Positions 17,113-25,830 of a DNA stretch of 64,000 bases are shown piece by piece. A program made the translations under genes and the position numbers. Numbering within the stretch: position 1 is the first letter of the stretch; every line of letters begins with the position of its first letter. The notes under the pieces are model-generated. The model was not told the DNA's origin. It saw nothing but the letters and a program-made list of their open reading frames with translations, and ran no database searches. This stretch comes from JASHPR01 sp963749145 (GTDB lineage Bacteria > Actinomycetota > Actinomycetes > Streptosporangiales > Streptosporangiaceae), in assembly GCA_963749145.1 (NCBI GenBank), contig CAVVLN010000005.1:930001-994000 (forward strand), written 5' to 3'.

Positions 17113-17316
17113 GGATGCTAGCGCCCGGGTGACGGCGCGGGGATGCTGGCGCGCGGGTGACGGCGCGGGGATGCTGGCGCGCGGGTGACGGCGCGGGGAT
17201 GCTGGCGCGCGGGTGACGGCGCGGGGATGCTGGCGCGCGGGTGACGGCGCGGGGATGCTGGCGCGCGGGTGACGGCGCGGGGATGCTGGCGCGCGGGTGA
17301 CGGCGCGCGGATGGGC
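17113..17316. repeat. 28-bp tandem repeat, about seven copies, in a divergent intergenic region
   Basis: GGATGCTGGCGCGCGGGTGA recurs with an exact 28-bp period; the ATG of each unit lies at 17115, 17143, 17171, 17199, 17227, 17255 and 17283, with a degenerate eighth at 17311. The first and last units are the most diverged, as expected for array growth from the centre. The array fills most of the 345-bp gap between the GH15 and GMC genes, where both promoters should lie. There are no unique spacers. Confidence 0.95.
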
Positions 17317-17379
17317 GGAGCATCCGGGGCGGGCCCGTCACCGCGTGATCTGCCGCCGGGGCCGATATAACATCCCGAA

Positions 17380-19071
17380 ATGGCCCCTGAACTCCCGTCC
17401 GCCGGCGCGGCGCCGCTGCCGCGCGCGCCGTACGACTTCGTGATCATCGGCGGTGGCTCGGCCGGCAGCGCGCTGGCGAACCGACTGTCCGCCGACCCGG
17501 CGAACCGGGTGCTGGTGCTGGAGGCGGGACGGCCCGACTACATCTGGGACGTCTTCATCCACATGCCGGCCGCGCTGACCATGCCCATCGGCAACCGGCA
17601 CTACGACTGGCAGTACGAGTCCGAGCCCGAGCCGTTCCTGAACGGGCGCCGGATCTACCACGCCCGGGGCAAGGTGCTCGGCGGTTCGAGCAGCATCAAC
17701 GGCATGATCTTCCAGCGCGGCAACCCGCTGGACTACGAGCGCTGGGCGGCCGACCCGGGCATGGCGGCCTGGGACTACGCCCACTGCCTGCCGTACTTCA
17801 AGAAGATGGAGACCTGCCTGGCCGGGGGCGATGAGTACCGCGGCACCGGCGGCCCGCTCGTGCTCGAGCGGGGACCGGCCACCAACCCGCTGTTCACGGC
17901 GTTCTTCGCGGCCGTGACCCAGGCCGGGTACTCGCTCACCGACGACGTCAACGGTTACCGGCAGGAGGGCTTCGCCGCGTTCGACCGCAACGTGCACCGG
18001 GGGCGGCGCCTGTCCGCCGCGCGCGCCTACCTGCATCCGGTCATGCGGCGCGGCAACCTCACCGTGGCCTGCCGGGTGCTCGTCACGAAGATCATCTTCC
18101 GCGGGACCCGGGCGGTCGGCGTCGAGTTCGTCCGCGACGGCTCCGTGCAGCGGGTCCGGGCCGGCGAGATCATCCTGTGCGGCGGGGCTATCAACTCACC
18201 GCAGCTGCTCCAGCTGTCCGGGGTGGGCCCGGCCGGTCTGCTGCGCCGGCACGGCGTCGACGTGGTCGCCGACCGGCCCGGCGTGGGCGAGAACCTGCAA
18301 GACCACCTGGAGGTCTACGTCCAGTACGCCTCGACGCAGCCGGTGTCGGTGGCGCCCGCGCTGAGGTGGCGCAACCGGCCGGTCGTGGGGGCCCGATGGC
18401 TGTTCCTGCGCAGCGGGCCCGGGGCGACCAACCACTTCGAGGGCGGCGGCTTCGCGCGGAGCAACGAGGAGGTCGCCTACCCGAACCTGATGTTCCACTT
18501 CCTGCCGATCGCGATCCGTTACGACGGCTCGTCCCCGGCCGGCGGTCACGGGTACCAGGTGCACATCGGGCCGATGTACTCCGACTCCCGGGGATCGGTG
18601 CAGATCACCTCGGCCGATCCGGCGGTGCACCCGGCGCTGCGATTCAACTACCTGTCTTCGCCGACCGACCGCCAGGAGTGGGTGGAGGCGATCGGCGTCG
18701 CCCGCCGCATCCTCAACCAGCCCGCGTTCGACGCCTATAACGGCGGCGAGCTCTCGCCAGGGTCCGAGGTCACGACCGACGAGCAGATCCTCGACTGGGT
18801 CCGCCGCGACGCGGAGACCGCGCTGCACCCGTCATGCACCTGCGCGATGGGCACCGGCGAGCGGTCGGTGGTGGATCCGGCGTCGATGCGGGTGCACGGG
18901 CTGGACGGGCTCCGGGTGGTGGACGCGTCGGTGATGCCCTACGTCACCAACGGGAACATCTACGCTCCGGTGATGATGATCGCCGAGAAGTCGGCCGACC
19001 TGATCCTGGGCCAGCCCCCGCTGCCGCCGTCGCCGGTCAGCTTCTACCGTCACCAGCCGGCGGCCGGGTGA
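17380..19071 (+). CDS. GMC-family flavoprotein oxidoreductase, choline dehydrogenase-like
   Basis: 563 residues from ATG 17380. The FAD-binding motif is FVIIGGGSAGSALANRLS (about 20-37), followed by VLVLEAG, then the GMC signatures RGKVLGGSSSINGMIFQRGN (about 96-115) and GAINSPQLLQLSGVGP. The active-site region HPSCTCAMGTGERSVVDP begins near residue 483, with its His, and TNGNIYAPVMMIAEKSADLI closes the protein. It is full length for choline dehydrogenase or other GMC alcohol dehydrogenases. With an aldehyde dehydrogenase 3 kb downstream and DMG/betaine-type genes in the window, choline to betaine aldehyde is a plausible reaction, but substrate prediction within GMC is weak. Confidence 0.85.
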   Translation: MAPELPSAGAAPLPRAPYDFVIIGGGSAGSALANRLSADPANRVLVLEAGRPDYIWDVFIHMPAALTMPIGNRHYDWQYESEPEPFLNGRRIYHARGKVLGGSSSINGMIFQRGNPLDYERWAADPGMAAWDYAHCLPYFKKMETCLAGGDEYRGTGGPLVLERGPATNPLFTAFFAAVTQAGYSLTDDVNGYRQEGFAAFDRNVHRGRRLSAARAYLHPVMRRGNLTVACRVLVTKIIFRGTRAVGVEFVRDGSVQRVRAGEIILCGGAINSPQLLQLSGVGPAGLLRRHGVDVVADRPGVGENLQDHLEVYVQYASTQPVSVAPALRWRNRPVVGARWLFLRSGPGATNHFEGGGFARSNEEVAYPNLMFHFLPIAIRYDGSSPAGGHGYQVHIGPMYSDSRGSVQITSADPAVHPALRFNYLSSPTDRQEWVEAIGVARRILNQPAFDAYNGGELSPGSEVTTDEQILDWVRRDAETALHPSCTCAMGTGERSVVDPASMRVHGLDGLRVVDASVMPYVTNGNIYAPVMMIAEKSADLILGQPPLPPSPVSFYRHQPAAG

Positions 19072-19137
19072 GGGCTCCACCGTCACCAGCCGGCGGCCGG
19101 GTGAGGGGCTCGACCGTCACCAGCCGGCGGCCCGTCA
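19046..19137. repeat. 33-34-bp direct repeats copying the last codons of the GMC gene
   Basis: ACCGTCACCAGCCGGCGGCC occurs at 19046, 19079 and 19113. The first copy encodes the final residues (RHQPAAG) and the stop of the GMC gene; the other two are untranslated copies behind it. The third copy is truncated. Confidence 0.85.
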
Positions 19138-19187
19138 GGGCGTTCCCGCATTTCCGCGGCCCGGCCCCGGTCGGGCACACTGGTCGG

Positions 19188-20678
19188 ATGCTTCACGACA
19201 TGCCGGACCCGCGGGACCCGCGCGGGCTGCGGGCCGACGCGCCGCTGCTGGACGCCTGGCTGACGATCACCGAGCGGGTCGACGCGGGCGAGCTCACGCC
19301 CATGATCACGCCCGGGCACAAGCAGCGCCGCGATCTCGTCGGGTCGGTGGTGGCCGGCGACGCGCCGCTGTACGGCGCGCTGGACACGATCAAGCACGCC
19401 GATGTGCTGCGCGCCGAGGGCGAGGCCCGCGCGGCCCGGCTGTGGGGCGCGGACTGGTGCCGGTTCTCGGTCGCCGGGTCGACGCACGGCAACCAGGCGC
19501 TAGCCCTGGCCGTGGGCTCGCCGGGCCAGGAGGTCATCATCACCCGGATCCTGCACCGGTCGCTGCTGCTCGGGCTGGTGCTGGCCGGGCTGCGCCCGGT
19601 GTGGGTGCGGCCGGAGATGGACCCGGCGTCCGGGCTGCCGACGGCGGTGGCCGTGGACACGGTGCGGGCCGCGCTCGCGGCCCATCCCCGGGCCTGCGCG
19701 GTGTTCCTCGGCGACCCGTCCTACGTGGGCACGATCGGCGACCTGGCCGGTCACGCGTCCGTGGCGCACGAGGCCGGGGTGCCGCTGATCGTGGACGCCG
19801 CCTGGGCGGCGCACCTGGGCTTCCACCCCGACCTGCCCGCGCACGCGATCGCGGCCGGTGCGGACGCCATGGTGACCAGCGCGCACAAGGCCCTGCCCGC
19901 GTGCACCCAGGGCGCGCTGGTGCTGGCCAGGACCGAGCGGCTGGACCCGGCCCGGCTGGACCGGGCGTTCGAGGCCACCCACACGACCAGCCCGGCCGGC
20001 TCGATCATGGCCAGCATCGATGCCGCCCGGGCCCTGCTGGCCCGCGACGGCAAGGACCTGTGCGCCCGGCTGCTGCGCGGCATGGCCGCGGCCAGGCAGC
20101 GGCTGCGCCAGGTGCCCGGGCTCGAGGTGCTCGACGGCCCGGGCGTGGAGCCGACCAAGCTGGTCGTGCTGCTGGCCGGCACCGGGGCGCACGGGAAGGC
20201 CGTGGAGGCCGACCTGATCGCGGCCGGGATGCCGGTGGAGATGGCCGACCGGGACACGATCGTGCCGATCGTCGTGATCGCCGACGACGAGGACCAGATC
20301 GCCGCGTTCGCCCAGACCCTGGCCGCCGCGGTCGAGCGGCACCGCGGCGCGCCGCGCCATCCGGTCGCGACGGCGGCGTGGACGGTCGAGCCGCAGACGA
20401 TCCTGGCGCCCAGGGAGGCGTTCTTCGCCCCGAACGAGACCGTCCCGGCCGACGCCGCGGTCGGCCGGGTCAGCGCCGAGCTGATCGCGCCCTACCCGCC
20501 GGGCGTGCCGGTGCTCGCGCCCGGCGAGCTGATCACGTCGGCAGCCCTGAACGCGCTGCGCGAGGTCCACGCGGACGGCGGCCGCATCGCCTACGCGGCC
20601 GACCCGACCCTGGCCACGCTCCAGGTCATCGCCGACTCCGCCGCGACCCCGGCCCCGGACCCGGCCGCGTGGGCGTAG
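19188..20678 (+). CDS. PLP-dependent Orn/Lys/Arg decarboxylase-family protein
   Basis: The start is taken at ATG 19188 (MLHDMPDPRD); the frame is open further upstream but non-coding there. 496 residues. TPGHKQ near the start, FSVAGSTHGNQAL, VDAAWAAHLGFHP, and the PLP-lysine motif SAHKALPACTQGALV with Lys at about 234 identify the fold-type I decarboxylase family without the N-terminal wing domain, as in Gram-positive enzymes. Likely reactions are decarboxylation of arginine, lysine or ornithine to agmatine, cadaverine or putrescine. The exact substrate is not fixed. No polyamine genes are adjacent, and it follows the GMC gene after 116 bp of repeats. Confidence 0.85.
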   Translation: MLHDMPDPRDPRGLRADAPLLDAWLTITERVDAGELTPMITPGHKQRRDLVGSVVAGDAPLYGALDTIKHADVLRAEGEARAARLWGADWCRFSVAGSTHGNQALALAVGSPGQEVIITRILHRSLLLGLVLAGLRPVWVRPEMDPASGLPTAVAVDTVRAALAAHPRACAVFLGDPSYVGTIGDLAGHASVAHEAGVPLIVDAAWAAHLGFHPDLPAHAIAAGADAMVTSAHKALPACTQGALVLARTERLDPARLDRAFEATHTTSPAGSIMASIDAARALLARDGKDLCARLLRGMAAARQRLRQVPGLEVLDGPGVEPTKLVVLLAGTGAHGKAVEADLIAAGMPVEMADRDTIVPIVVIADDEDQIAAFAQTLAAAVERHRGAPRHPVATAAWTVEPQTILAPREAFFAPNETVPADAAVGRVSAELIAPYPPGVPVLAPGELITSAALNALREVHADGGRIAYAADPTLATLQVIADSAATPAPDPAAWA

Positions 20679-20687
20679 GCGAGGACC

Positions 20688-20798
20688 GTCGGCTCTCGTC
20701 ACTGACCGCCGGTCGGCTCTCGCCCCTGACCCGCGCACCGGCCGGCTCTCGCCCCTAACCGCCGGTCGGCTCTCGCCCCTAACCCGCGCACCGGCCGG
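20688..20798. repeat. GC-rich direct repeats containing CGGCTCTCGCCCCT
   Basis: Four imperfect copies of a CGGTCGGCTCTCGCCCCTAACC-like unit alternate with CCCGCGCACCGG segments directly behind the decarboxylase stop. They have no coding potential and no T-run. Confidence 0.7.
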
Positions 20799-21109
20799 GC
20801 TCACTTCGCGGCGCGGGGTTTCGGACTCGCGCTCATTCCGGGTGGATGGCGCCATCGCTGCTGTTGTTTCAGCAGCAAACTTCCACCCATGCGGCCGCCC
20901 ATCCCGAGTACAGGCTCGAGCGACCTCAGACTGGGAAGTTATGACTGGATTCGCACCCGTTGGCTCGGCCATGATCCGGTCGGTGGCGAGCAGTTCGGGG
21001 CGACGGCGGATTTGGGACCTGTGCCTCTGGGACCAGGCCTGGACCGATTCCCGACCAACGCGTCCGAAACCCCCGGGGGGAGGGGCGAAGAGGGGACGTC
21101 GGCGGCGGG
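20799..21109. other. Intergenic region with no supported gene
   Basis: The composition is less GC-rich than the flanks. Short open frames exist on both strands, but none has a recognisable domain or ribosome site. I looked for a tRNA because of the sequence around 20940-20960 but found no cloverleaf. A small hairpin (GCTGCTG / CAGCAGC, near 20857-20876) is visible and may be a terminator-like element. Confidence 0.4.
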
Positions 21110-21571
21110 TCACCGCATCGGCAGCGGGCGGGTCATCATCACCATTGGCTCGTCCGGGCTGCCGTAGCCGTCGGCCGGCTCGACCAGGAACCCGAGCCGC
21201 CGGTGGAACGCGATCGACCCGGTGTTCGCCGCCGTCGTGACGGCCTTCAGGCGATCCGCGCCCTCAGCAGCCGCCGCGGCTGCGAACTCGTGGTACAGCG
21301 CCCGCGCGCAGCCGGCCCGGCGCGCGTCGCCGCGGACCGCGACCGCGTGGATGTACCCGACGCGGCGCGGCGTGGTGAACCCGATCACATACCCGGCGAT
21401 ATGGCCTTCCGGACCGTGGGCGGCCAGGCACGTGCCGCCGAACTCCCTGATGAGCACCCGCTGGTGCAGGAAGCGCATGTCACGCCCGCCCCAGAACCGG
21501 TCGAGCTCGGCCAGGACCGCGTCCAGGTCGGATAGGGTCATCGGCTCGATCCTGATGCTCATGCCGGCCAT
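21110..21571 (-). CDS. GNAT-family N-acetyltransferase
   Basis: The start is set at ATG 21571 (MAGMSIRIEP) or 21562, because the longer open frame to 21679 would overlap the divergent neighbour. About 153 residues. The acetyl-CoA site is seen as VGYIHAVAVRGDARRAGCARAL (beta4, then the R/Q-x-x-G-x-A loop), followed by VTTAANTGSIAFHRRLGF, the usual strand 5/helix 4 ending. It transfers an acetyl group to an unknown amine substrate. It is divergent from the PPOX gene. Confidence 0.8.
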   Translation of the reverse strand: MAGMSIRIEPMTLSDLDAVLAELDRFWGGRDMRFLHQRVLIREFGGTCLAAHGPEGHIAGYVIGFTTPRRVGYIHAVAVRGDARRAGCARALYHEFAAAAAAEGADRLKAVTTAANTGSIAFHRRLGFLVEPADGYGSPDEPMVMMTRPLPMR

Positions 21572-21665
21572 GCTGCTGCCGCGGCCCGCCACGCGCAACC
21601 GGCTGCCGGACGCCGCCCGGCGACTGCGAGAATCGGTGCCACGGAGCGGGTCTAGGGAGGCCGTC

Positions 21666-22130
21666 ATGTCGTTCGCCATGAGCGCGGGGGGACGCGAGCA
21701 GTTCCTGGCCGGACTGCACGTCGGAGTGCTGAGCGTGGCCGTGAACGGGACCGGGGAGGCGGCCGGGGAAGCGGCCGGGAGCCGGGCACCCCTCGCCGTG
21801 CCCGTCTGGTATGACTACCAGCCCGGCGGCGAGGTCAGCGTGATCACCGGCCGCAGCTCGCGCAAGGGCCGCGCCATCCGCGCCGCGGGCCGGATGAGCC
21901 TGTGCGCCCAGGACGAGCAGCCGCCGTACCGGTACGTCAGCGTCGAAGGGCCGGTCGAGATCACCGAGCTCGATCCGGCCGACCGCCTGGCCATGGCCCG
22001 TCGTTACCTGGGTCTTGAGGGCGGTGACCAGTACGTGGCCAGCAACCCGGACCCGGCCGGCGAGAACATGATGTTCCGGATGACCCCGGAGCACTGGCTC
22101 AGCGTGGACTACGGCCAGCCGCCTGGCTGA
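21666..22130 (+). CDS. Pyridoxamine 5'-phosphate oxidase-like (PPOX-class) flavin/F420 protein
   Basis: The start at ATG 21666 is preceded by GGGAGG. 154 residues with the split-barrel pattern of PPOX proteins: GLHVGVLSVAV, LAVPVWYDYQPGGEVSVITGRSSRKGRAIRAAGRMSLCAQ, and YRYVSVEGPVEI. The SSRKGR segment is typical of the phosphate-binding strand in F420- or FMN-binding actinobacterial members. An exact substrate cannot be given. An insertion of GTGEAAGEAAGSRA lies in a surface loop and is probably a small repeat expansion. Confidence 0.8.
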   Translation: MSFAMSAGGREQFLAGLHVGVLSVAVNGTGEAAGEAAGSRAPLAVPVWYDYQPGGEVSVITGRSSRKGRAIRAAGRMSLCAQDEQPPYRYVSVEGPVEITELDPADRLAMARRYLGLEGGDQYVASNPDPAGENMMFRMTPEHWLSVDYGQPPG

Positions 22131-22362
22131 GCGGGAGCGCGACGATGAGCTGATCACGCAGGCGAACGCCCAGGACCGCGTGCTGCTCACCCGGGACCGG
22201 GGACTGCTGTGCCGCCGGAGCCTGCGCTTCGGCGGCTACACCCGCGGCACCCGCCCCGACGAGCAGCTGCGGGACGTGCTGGAGCGGTCCGCGCCGCCGC
22301 CTCGGGCGGGTCATCGCGGCCGCGGCCGCCATCACCTCCGCGCGCGGTCCGGGCCAGGCTGA
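22123..22362 (+). pseudogene. Mut7-C RNase-domain fragment (5' truncated)
   Basis: Frame 1 reads RDDELITQANAQDRVLLTRD, then RGLLCRRSLRFGGY and DEQLRDVLER. This matches the second half of the Mut7-C PIN-like domain (…DDELL…GRVLLTRDRGLL…). There is no start codon and no first half: the fragment begins at the end of the PPOX gene, and its tail overlaps the 3' end of the convergent aldehyde dehydrogenase. It is a truncated relic. Confidence 0.6.
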
Positions 22363-23816
22363 CGCGGGGCCGGGAACGTGACCGTCTTCGGCTCGGTGAA
22401 CGCGTCCATCGGGTAGCTGCCGCCGACCCGGCCGATGCCGCTGACGCTGCCGGCCCGGCCGCCGAACGGCAAGTGCGACTCCCACAGGTTGGTCGAGGCG
22501 TTGATGTTCACCCAGCCCGCCCGGGCCCGCTCAGCGAACGCCAGCCCACGCTCCAGGTCGGCGGTGAACACCGCCGCGGTCAGGCCGAACGGCGAGGCGT
22601 TGGTCAGCTCCAGCGCCTCGTCGGCCGACCGGACCTCGACCACCGGCACCACCGGCCCGAACGTCTCCTCGCGCTCGATCGCCATGCCCGGGGTGACGCC
22701 GTCGAGCACGGTCGGCTCGGCGTAGAGCGCGGTCGGGAAGGCGCCGGCGCGGCGCCCGCCGCAGCAGATCCTGGCCCCGCCGGCCACGGCGCCGGCGATG
22801 TGCCGGTCGAACTTGGCCGCGGTCGCCTCGTTGTTCAGCGGGCCCATCGTGGTCGCCGGGTCGAACGGGTCGCCCAGCCGGACCGCCGCCTTGGTCGCCG
22901 CGACCACCCGCTCGGTGAACTCCGCGCGCACGGCGGCGTGCACCAGGAACCGCTCGCCCGCGGTGCAGCTCTGGCCGGCGCACAGGTACGCGGCCTCCAG
23001 CGCCGCGTCCGCGGCGAGCTCGAGATCGGCGTCCTCGAGGATCACCATGGGCCCGTTGCCGCCGAGCTCGAGCAGCTGCGCCTTGCCGGCCGCCCGCACG
23101 GCCACGCTCGCCCCGGTCTGCACCGAGCCCACGAACCCGACGCCGGCCACGCCCGGGTGGCCGGCCAGGGCGTCACCGACGACGGGCCCCGGGCCGGGAA
23201 CGAAGTTGAACAGCCCGCCCGAGACCCCCGCCGCGGCGCTGGCGTCCGCGATGACCTCGGCCAGGAGCGCGCAGCACGCGGTGGTGGACGGGGCGGGCAC
23301 CCAGACCACGGTGTTCCCGGCCGCCAGCGCGGGCGCGAAGATCTCGGCGCCCATGGTGTAGGGCCAGTTCCACGGGGATACCACGCCGATCACGCCGAGC
23401 GGCACCCGGTCGACCAGGATCCGGCGCCCGGCCGAGACCGACGCGGGCCGCCCGCCCGCGCGGCGCTTCGCGTCCTCGGCCGCCATCCGGAAGTACTCGG
23501 CCAGCTCGTCGACCTCGTCGAAGGCCTCGGCGATCAGCGGCTTGCCCTGGTCCAGCGTCAGCGCGCGGGCCAGGTCGTCGCGCCGCCGGCCGATCCCGGC
23601 GATGACCTGCTCGCACCAGGCCGCGCGGTCGAACGCCGAGGCGGCCGCCCATGCGGGCCAGGCGCCGGCCGCGGCGCGGACGGCGTCGTCAACGTCGGAC
23701 CGGCCGCCGACCGCCACCGTGGCGAACGTCTCGCCCGAGGCGGGGCTGACCGCCGCCGCGGTGCCGCCTTCGCCGCCGCGCCACGAGCCGTCAATGTACA
23801 GCAGGTGATCTGGCAT
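22332..23816 (-). CDS. NAD(P)-dependent aldehyde dehydrogenase
   Basis: 494 residues from ATG 23816. The family layout is complete: PWNWPYTMG with Asn at 150, GFVGSVQTG for the dinucleotide turn, LELGGNGPM with Glu250, and GQSCTAGER with catalytic Cys284, then EETFGPVVPV. The loop normally reading KPS/KPA after the strand NTVV is WVPAPS, so the conserved Lys that contacts the cofactor ribose or phosphate is absent, which is unusual. An IclR regulator follows in reverse order 23 bp upstream and is probably co-regulated. Betaine-aldehyde or succinate-semialdehyde type oxidation is possible; with the GMC gene nearby, betaine aldehyde is attractive but unproven. Confidence 0.85.
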   Translation of the reverse strand: MPDHLLYIDGSWRGGEGGTAAAVSPASGETFATVAVGGRSDVDDAVRAAAGAWPAWAAASAFDRAAWCEQVIAGIGRRRDDLARALTLDQGKPLIAEAFDEVDELAEYFRMAAEDAKRRAGGRPASVSAGRRILVDRVPLGVIGVVSPWNWPYTMGAEIFAPALAAGNTVVWVPAPSTTACCALLAEVIADASAAAGVSGGLFNFVPGPGPVVGDALAGHPGVAGVGFVGSVQTGASVAVRAAGKAQLLELGGNGPMVILEDADLELAADAALEAAYLCAGQSCTAGERFLVHAAVRAEFTERVVAATKAAVRLGDPFDPATTMGPLNNEATAAKFDRHIAGAVAGGARICCGGRRAGAFPTALYAEPTVLDGVTPGMAIEREETFGPVVPVVEVRSADEALELTNASPFGLTAAVFTADLERGLAFAERARAGWVNINASTNLWESHLPFGGRAGSVSGIGRVGGSYPMDAFTEPKTVTFPAPRQPGPDRARR

Positions 23817-23839
23817 GTCCCGCTCTCCTTTTGGGGCCC

Positions 23840-24565
23840 TCACGCGCCGGCGCACAGGCGGCCGAGTTCGTCCAGCGACTCGGGCCGCATCCGGAACGCG
23901 GGCCCGGACACCGACAGGGCCGCCACGCAGGCTCCGGTCGCGTCGAACACCGGCGACGCGACCGCGACCAGGCCCTCCTCGAGCTCGGCGACCGCGGTGG
24001 CGTAACCGTTGCGGCGGACCGCGGCGAGCTCGGCGCTGAGCGCCCGCCCGGTGGTGATCGTCTGGGCGGTGTACCGCTCGAGCTGCCGGGGGACCGGGAT
24101 CGCCCCGTAGGCCATCAGCACCTTGCCGTTGGCCACCGCGTGCGGCCGGGTGCGGCGGCCGATCCAGCCGCCCGAGCAGTTCAGGAGGTAGCTGCTCGGA
24201 ACCTCCGCCACGTTCAGCACGTCGGGGCCGTCGGGGACGGCCAGGTTCACGGTCTCCCCGGTCCGCTGCGACAGCTTGCCCATGGCCGGCTGCATCGAGG
24301 CCACGAAGTCCAGGCTCCGCATGGCCAGCGTGCCGAGCCGGATGACCTCGCGGCCCAGCCGGAACCGGCGGCCCGAGCGGGTGAGCAGGCCGGCCCGCTC
24401 CAGCACCCCGGCCAGTCGCGAGGCCGTTGACTTGTGCACTCCGAGCGAGGCGGCCATCTCGGTGACGCCGAGCTCGACCCGGGTGTCGTCGAAGCTGGTC
24501 AGGAGCGTCAGCACGCGCTCCGCCGATTGATAGGTTGCGCCAGCGGCAACCTCAGTCCGTGACAC
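23840..24565 (-). CDS. IclR-family transcriptional regulator
   Basis: The start is set at GTG 24565 (VSRTEVAAG), since upstream sequence is tandem repeat. 241 residues. The N-terminal winged helix reads SAERVLTLLTSFDDTRVELG, TEMAASLGVHKSTASRLAGV and LLTRSGRRFRLGREV. The C-terminal IclR ligand domain contains HAVANGKVLMAYG, RRNGYATAVAELEEGLVAVA and SPVFDATGACVAALSVSGPA. It lies just upstream of, and on the same strand as, the aldehyde dehydrogenase, so it probably controls that gene in response to a small organic acid or aldehyde. Confidence 0.9.
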   Translation of the reverse strand: MSRTEVAAGATYQSAERVLTLLTSFDDTRVELGVTEMAASLGVHKSTASRLAGVLERAGLLTRSGRRFRLGREVIRLGTLAMRSLDFVASMQPAMGKLSQRTGETVNLAVPDGPDVLNVAEVPSSYLLNCSGGWIGRRTRPHAVANGKVLMAYGAIPVPRQLERYTAQTITTGRALSAELAAVRRNGYATAVAELEEGLVAVASPVFDATGACVAALSVSGPAFRMRPESLDELGRLCAGA

Positions 24566-24617
24566 GCAACCAGGATGGACACGTCCCCCGTCCCAAGTCA
24601 ACGGCGGTACCCGCACC

Positions 24618-24815
24618 TCGCCCGGCGCCGCGAGGCCGCGGTCCTCTCCCGGCCCCGGCGCCGCGAGGCCGCGGTCCTCTCCCGCCCCCGGCGCCGCGAG
24701 GCCGCGGTCCTCTCCCGCCCCCGGCCCCGCGAGGCCGCGGTCTTCTCCCGCCCCCGGCCCCGCGAAGCTGCGGTCCCCTCCCGCCCCCGGCGCCGCGAAG
24801 CCGCGCCGCCCCTCC
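24618..24815. repeat. 33-bp tandem repeat, six copies, between divergent genes
   Basis: GCGGTCCTCTCCCG-type units start at 24638, 24671, 24704, 24737 and 24770, an exact 33-bp period, with degenerate outer copies. Because 33 is divisible by three, long false reading frames with an 11-residue repeat (REAAVLSRPRR) appear on both strands. The array occupies most of the gap between the IclR gene and the nucleotidyltransferase-like gene, where their promoters should be. Confidence 0.95.
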
Positions 24816-24921
24816 TCACCCCGGCGCCGCGAAAGCGTGGCATCGCGGCCTGTCGGAGGTATTGTGCCGGTGGCGCCCGGGATGGCCGTGAGCGCCGTCG
24901 TTCCAGCATGAGGAAGCAGCC

Positions 24922-25721
24922 GTGGCAACACCGACACCGGACCAGGCCCCGCCGGCGGCCCCGCAGACGATCCGCTGCCCGAGGCTGTCGCGCTGGCGCG
25001 CGGTGCCGCCGACGCCGGCCTCGGCCTGAAGCTGCTGGGCGGCCTGGCGATCCGCGTGCTGTGCCCGTCCTTCCCGCCCCGGCAGCGCGCCGGCCAGGAC
25101 ATGGACTTCGCCTGCCTGTCCAAGGGGCGCAAGAACGTCGTGGCCTACCTGGAGCGCAGCGGCTGTGAGCCGGACCGCCGGTTCAACAACCTGAACGGCG
25201 ACCGGCAGATGTACTTCACCGCCCCGTCGGGACGGCCGATCGACGTCATGGTCGACCGGCTGACCATGTGCCACACGCTCGACTTCCGGCCCTCGTTCGG
25301 CCGGCTGCCGCTGACCGTGGACGCCGTCGACCTGCTGCTGTCCAAGCTGCAGATCGTCGAGCTCAACCAGAAGGACGCCCGGGACATCCTGCACCTGCTG
25401 GCGGGCGTGCCGGTGAGCGGGACCGACGGCCAGGCCGCGGCCGGCGCCGGCGCGTCGATCGACAGCGAGCGTTTCGGCAAGCTGCTCGGCGCGGACTGGG
25501 GCTGGTGGCGCACGGTCACCGCCAACCTGGCCAAGCTGCCCGCGCTGGCCGCCGAGCATCCGCAGCTGATCCCGCCCGACCCGCCGCTGGATCCGGTCGC
25601 CCAATCGGAGCACCTGGTGGGCGTGGCCGACTCCGCGCCCAAGGGGGTCAAGTGGAAGCTGCGGGCCAACGTCGGGGACCGGGTCCGCTGGTACGAACTG
25701 CCCGAGGAAGTAGACCACTGA
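24922..25721 (+). CDS. Nucleotidyltransferase-like protein (AbiEii-type fold), N-terminal frame uncertain
   Basis: The conserved part reads LGLKLLGGLAIRVLCPSFPP, then QDMDFACLSKGRKNV, NNLNGDRQMYFTA, PIDVMVDRL and LLLSKLQIVELNQKDARDI. This resembles the AbiEii/minimal nucleotidyltransferase superfamily: a GG-x-A motif, an acidic DxD-like pair, and a later Lys-containing helix. GTG 25056 would cut off the GG motif. GTG 24922 is better placed but lies in another frame, so a one-base shift near 24950-24965 is suspected. About 260 residues if restored. No antitoxin AbiEi-like gene is adjacent. The role may be housekeeping nucleotide or sugar transfer, or a lone toxin-like enzyme. Confidence 0.55.
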
Positions 25722-25780
25722 CCATCCCCGCCATGGGGCGCTGACCTCGCTGTTCGGCCGGTTTCGCCCGGGGCTGCTCC

Positions 25781-25810
25781 TTGACGGCCAGTTGCGCCGA
25801 ATGCTACACC
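25781..25810 (+). promoter_or_regulatory. Candidate sigma70-type promoter for the metallophosphoesterase-ETF operon
   Basis: TTGACG at 25781-25786 and TACACC at 25805-25810 are separated by 18 bp. They lie 21 bp before the chosen ATG. The -35 is a good match, the -10 moderate. Confidence 0.4.
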
Positions 25811-25830
25811 GTTGCACAGGAAGCGCATCA

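Noticed and set aside
17113..17316. CRISPR array
   Set aside because: The 28-bp units are directly joined with no unique spacers and no cas genes are nearby.
20842..21080. tRNA gene or conserved small protein in the decarboxylase-GNAT gap
   Set aside because: No cloverleaf with acceptor and T-arm could be formed, and open frames on both strands lack domains and ribosome sites.
24575..25168. Protein with an 11-residue REAAVLSRPRR repeat
   Set aside because: It is only the translation of the 33-bp non-coding array in the IclR upstream region.
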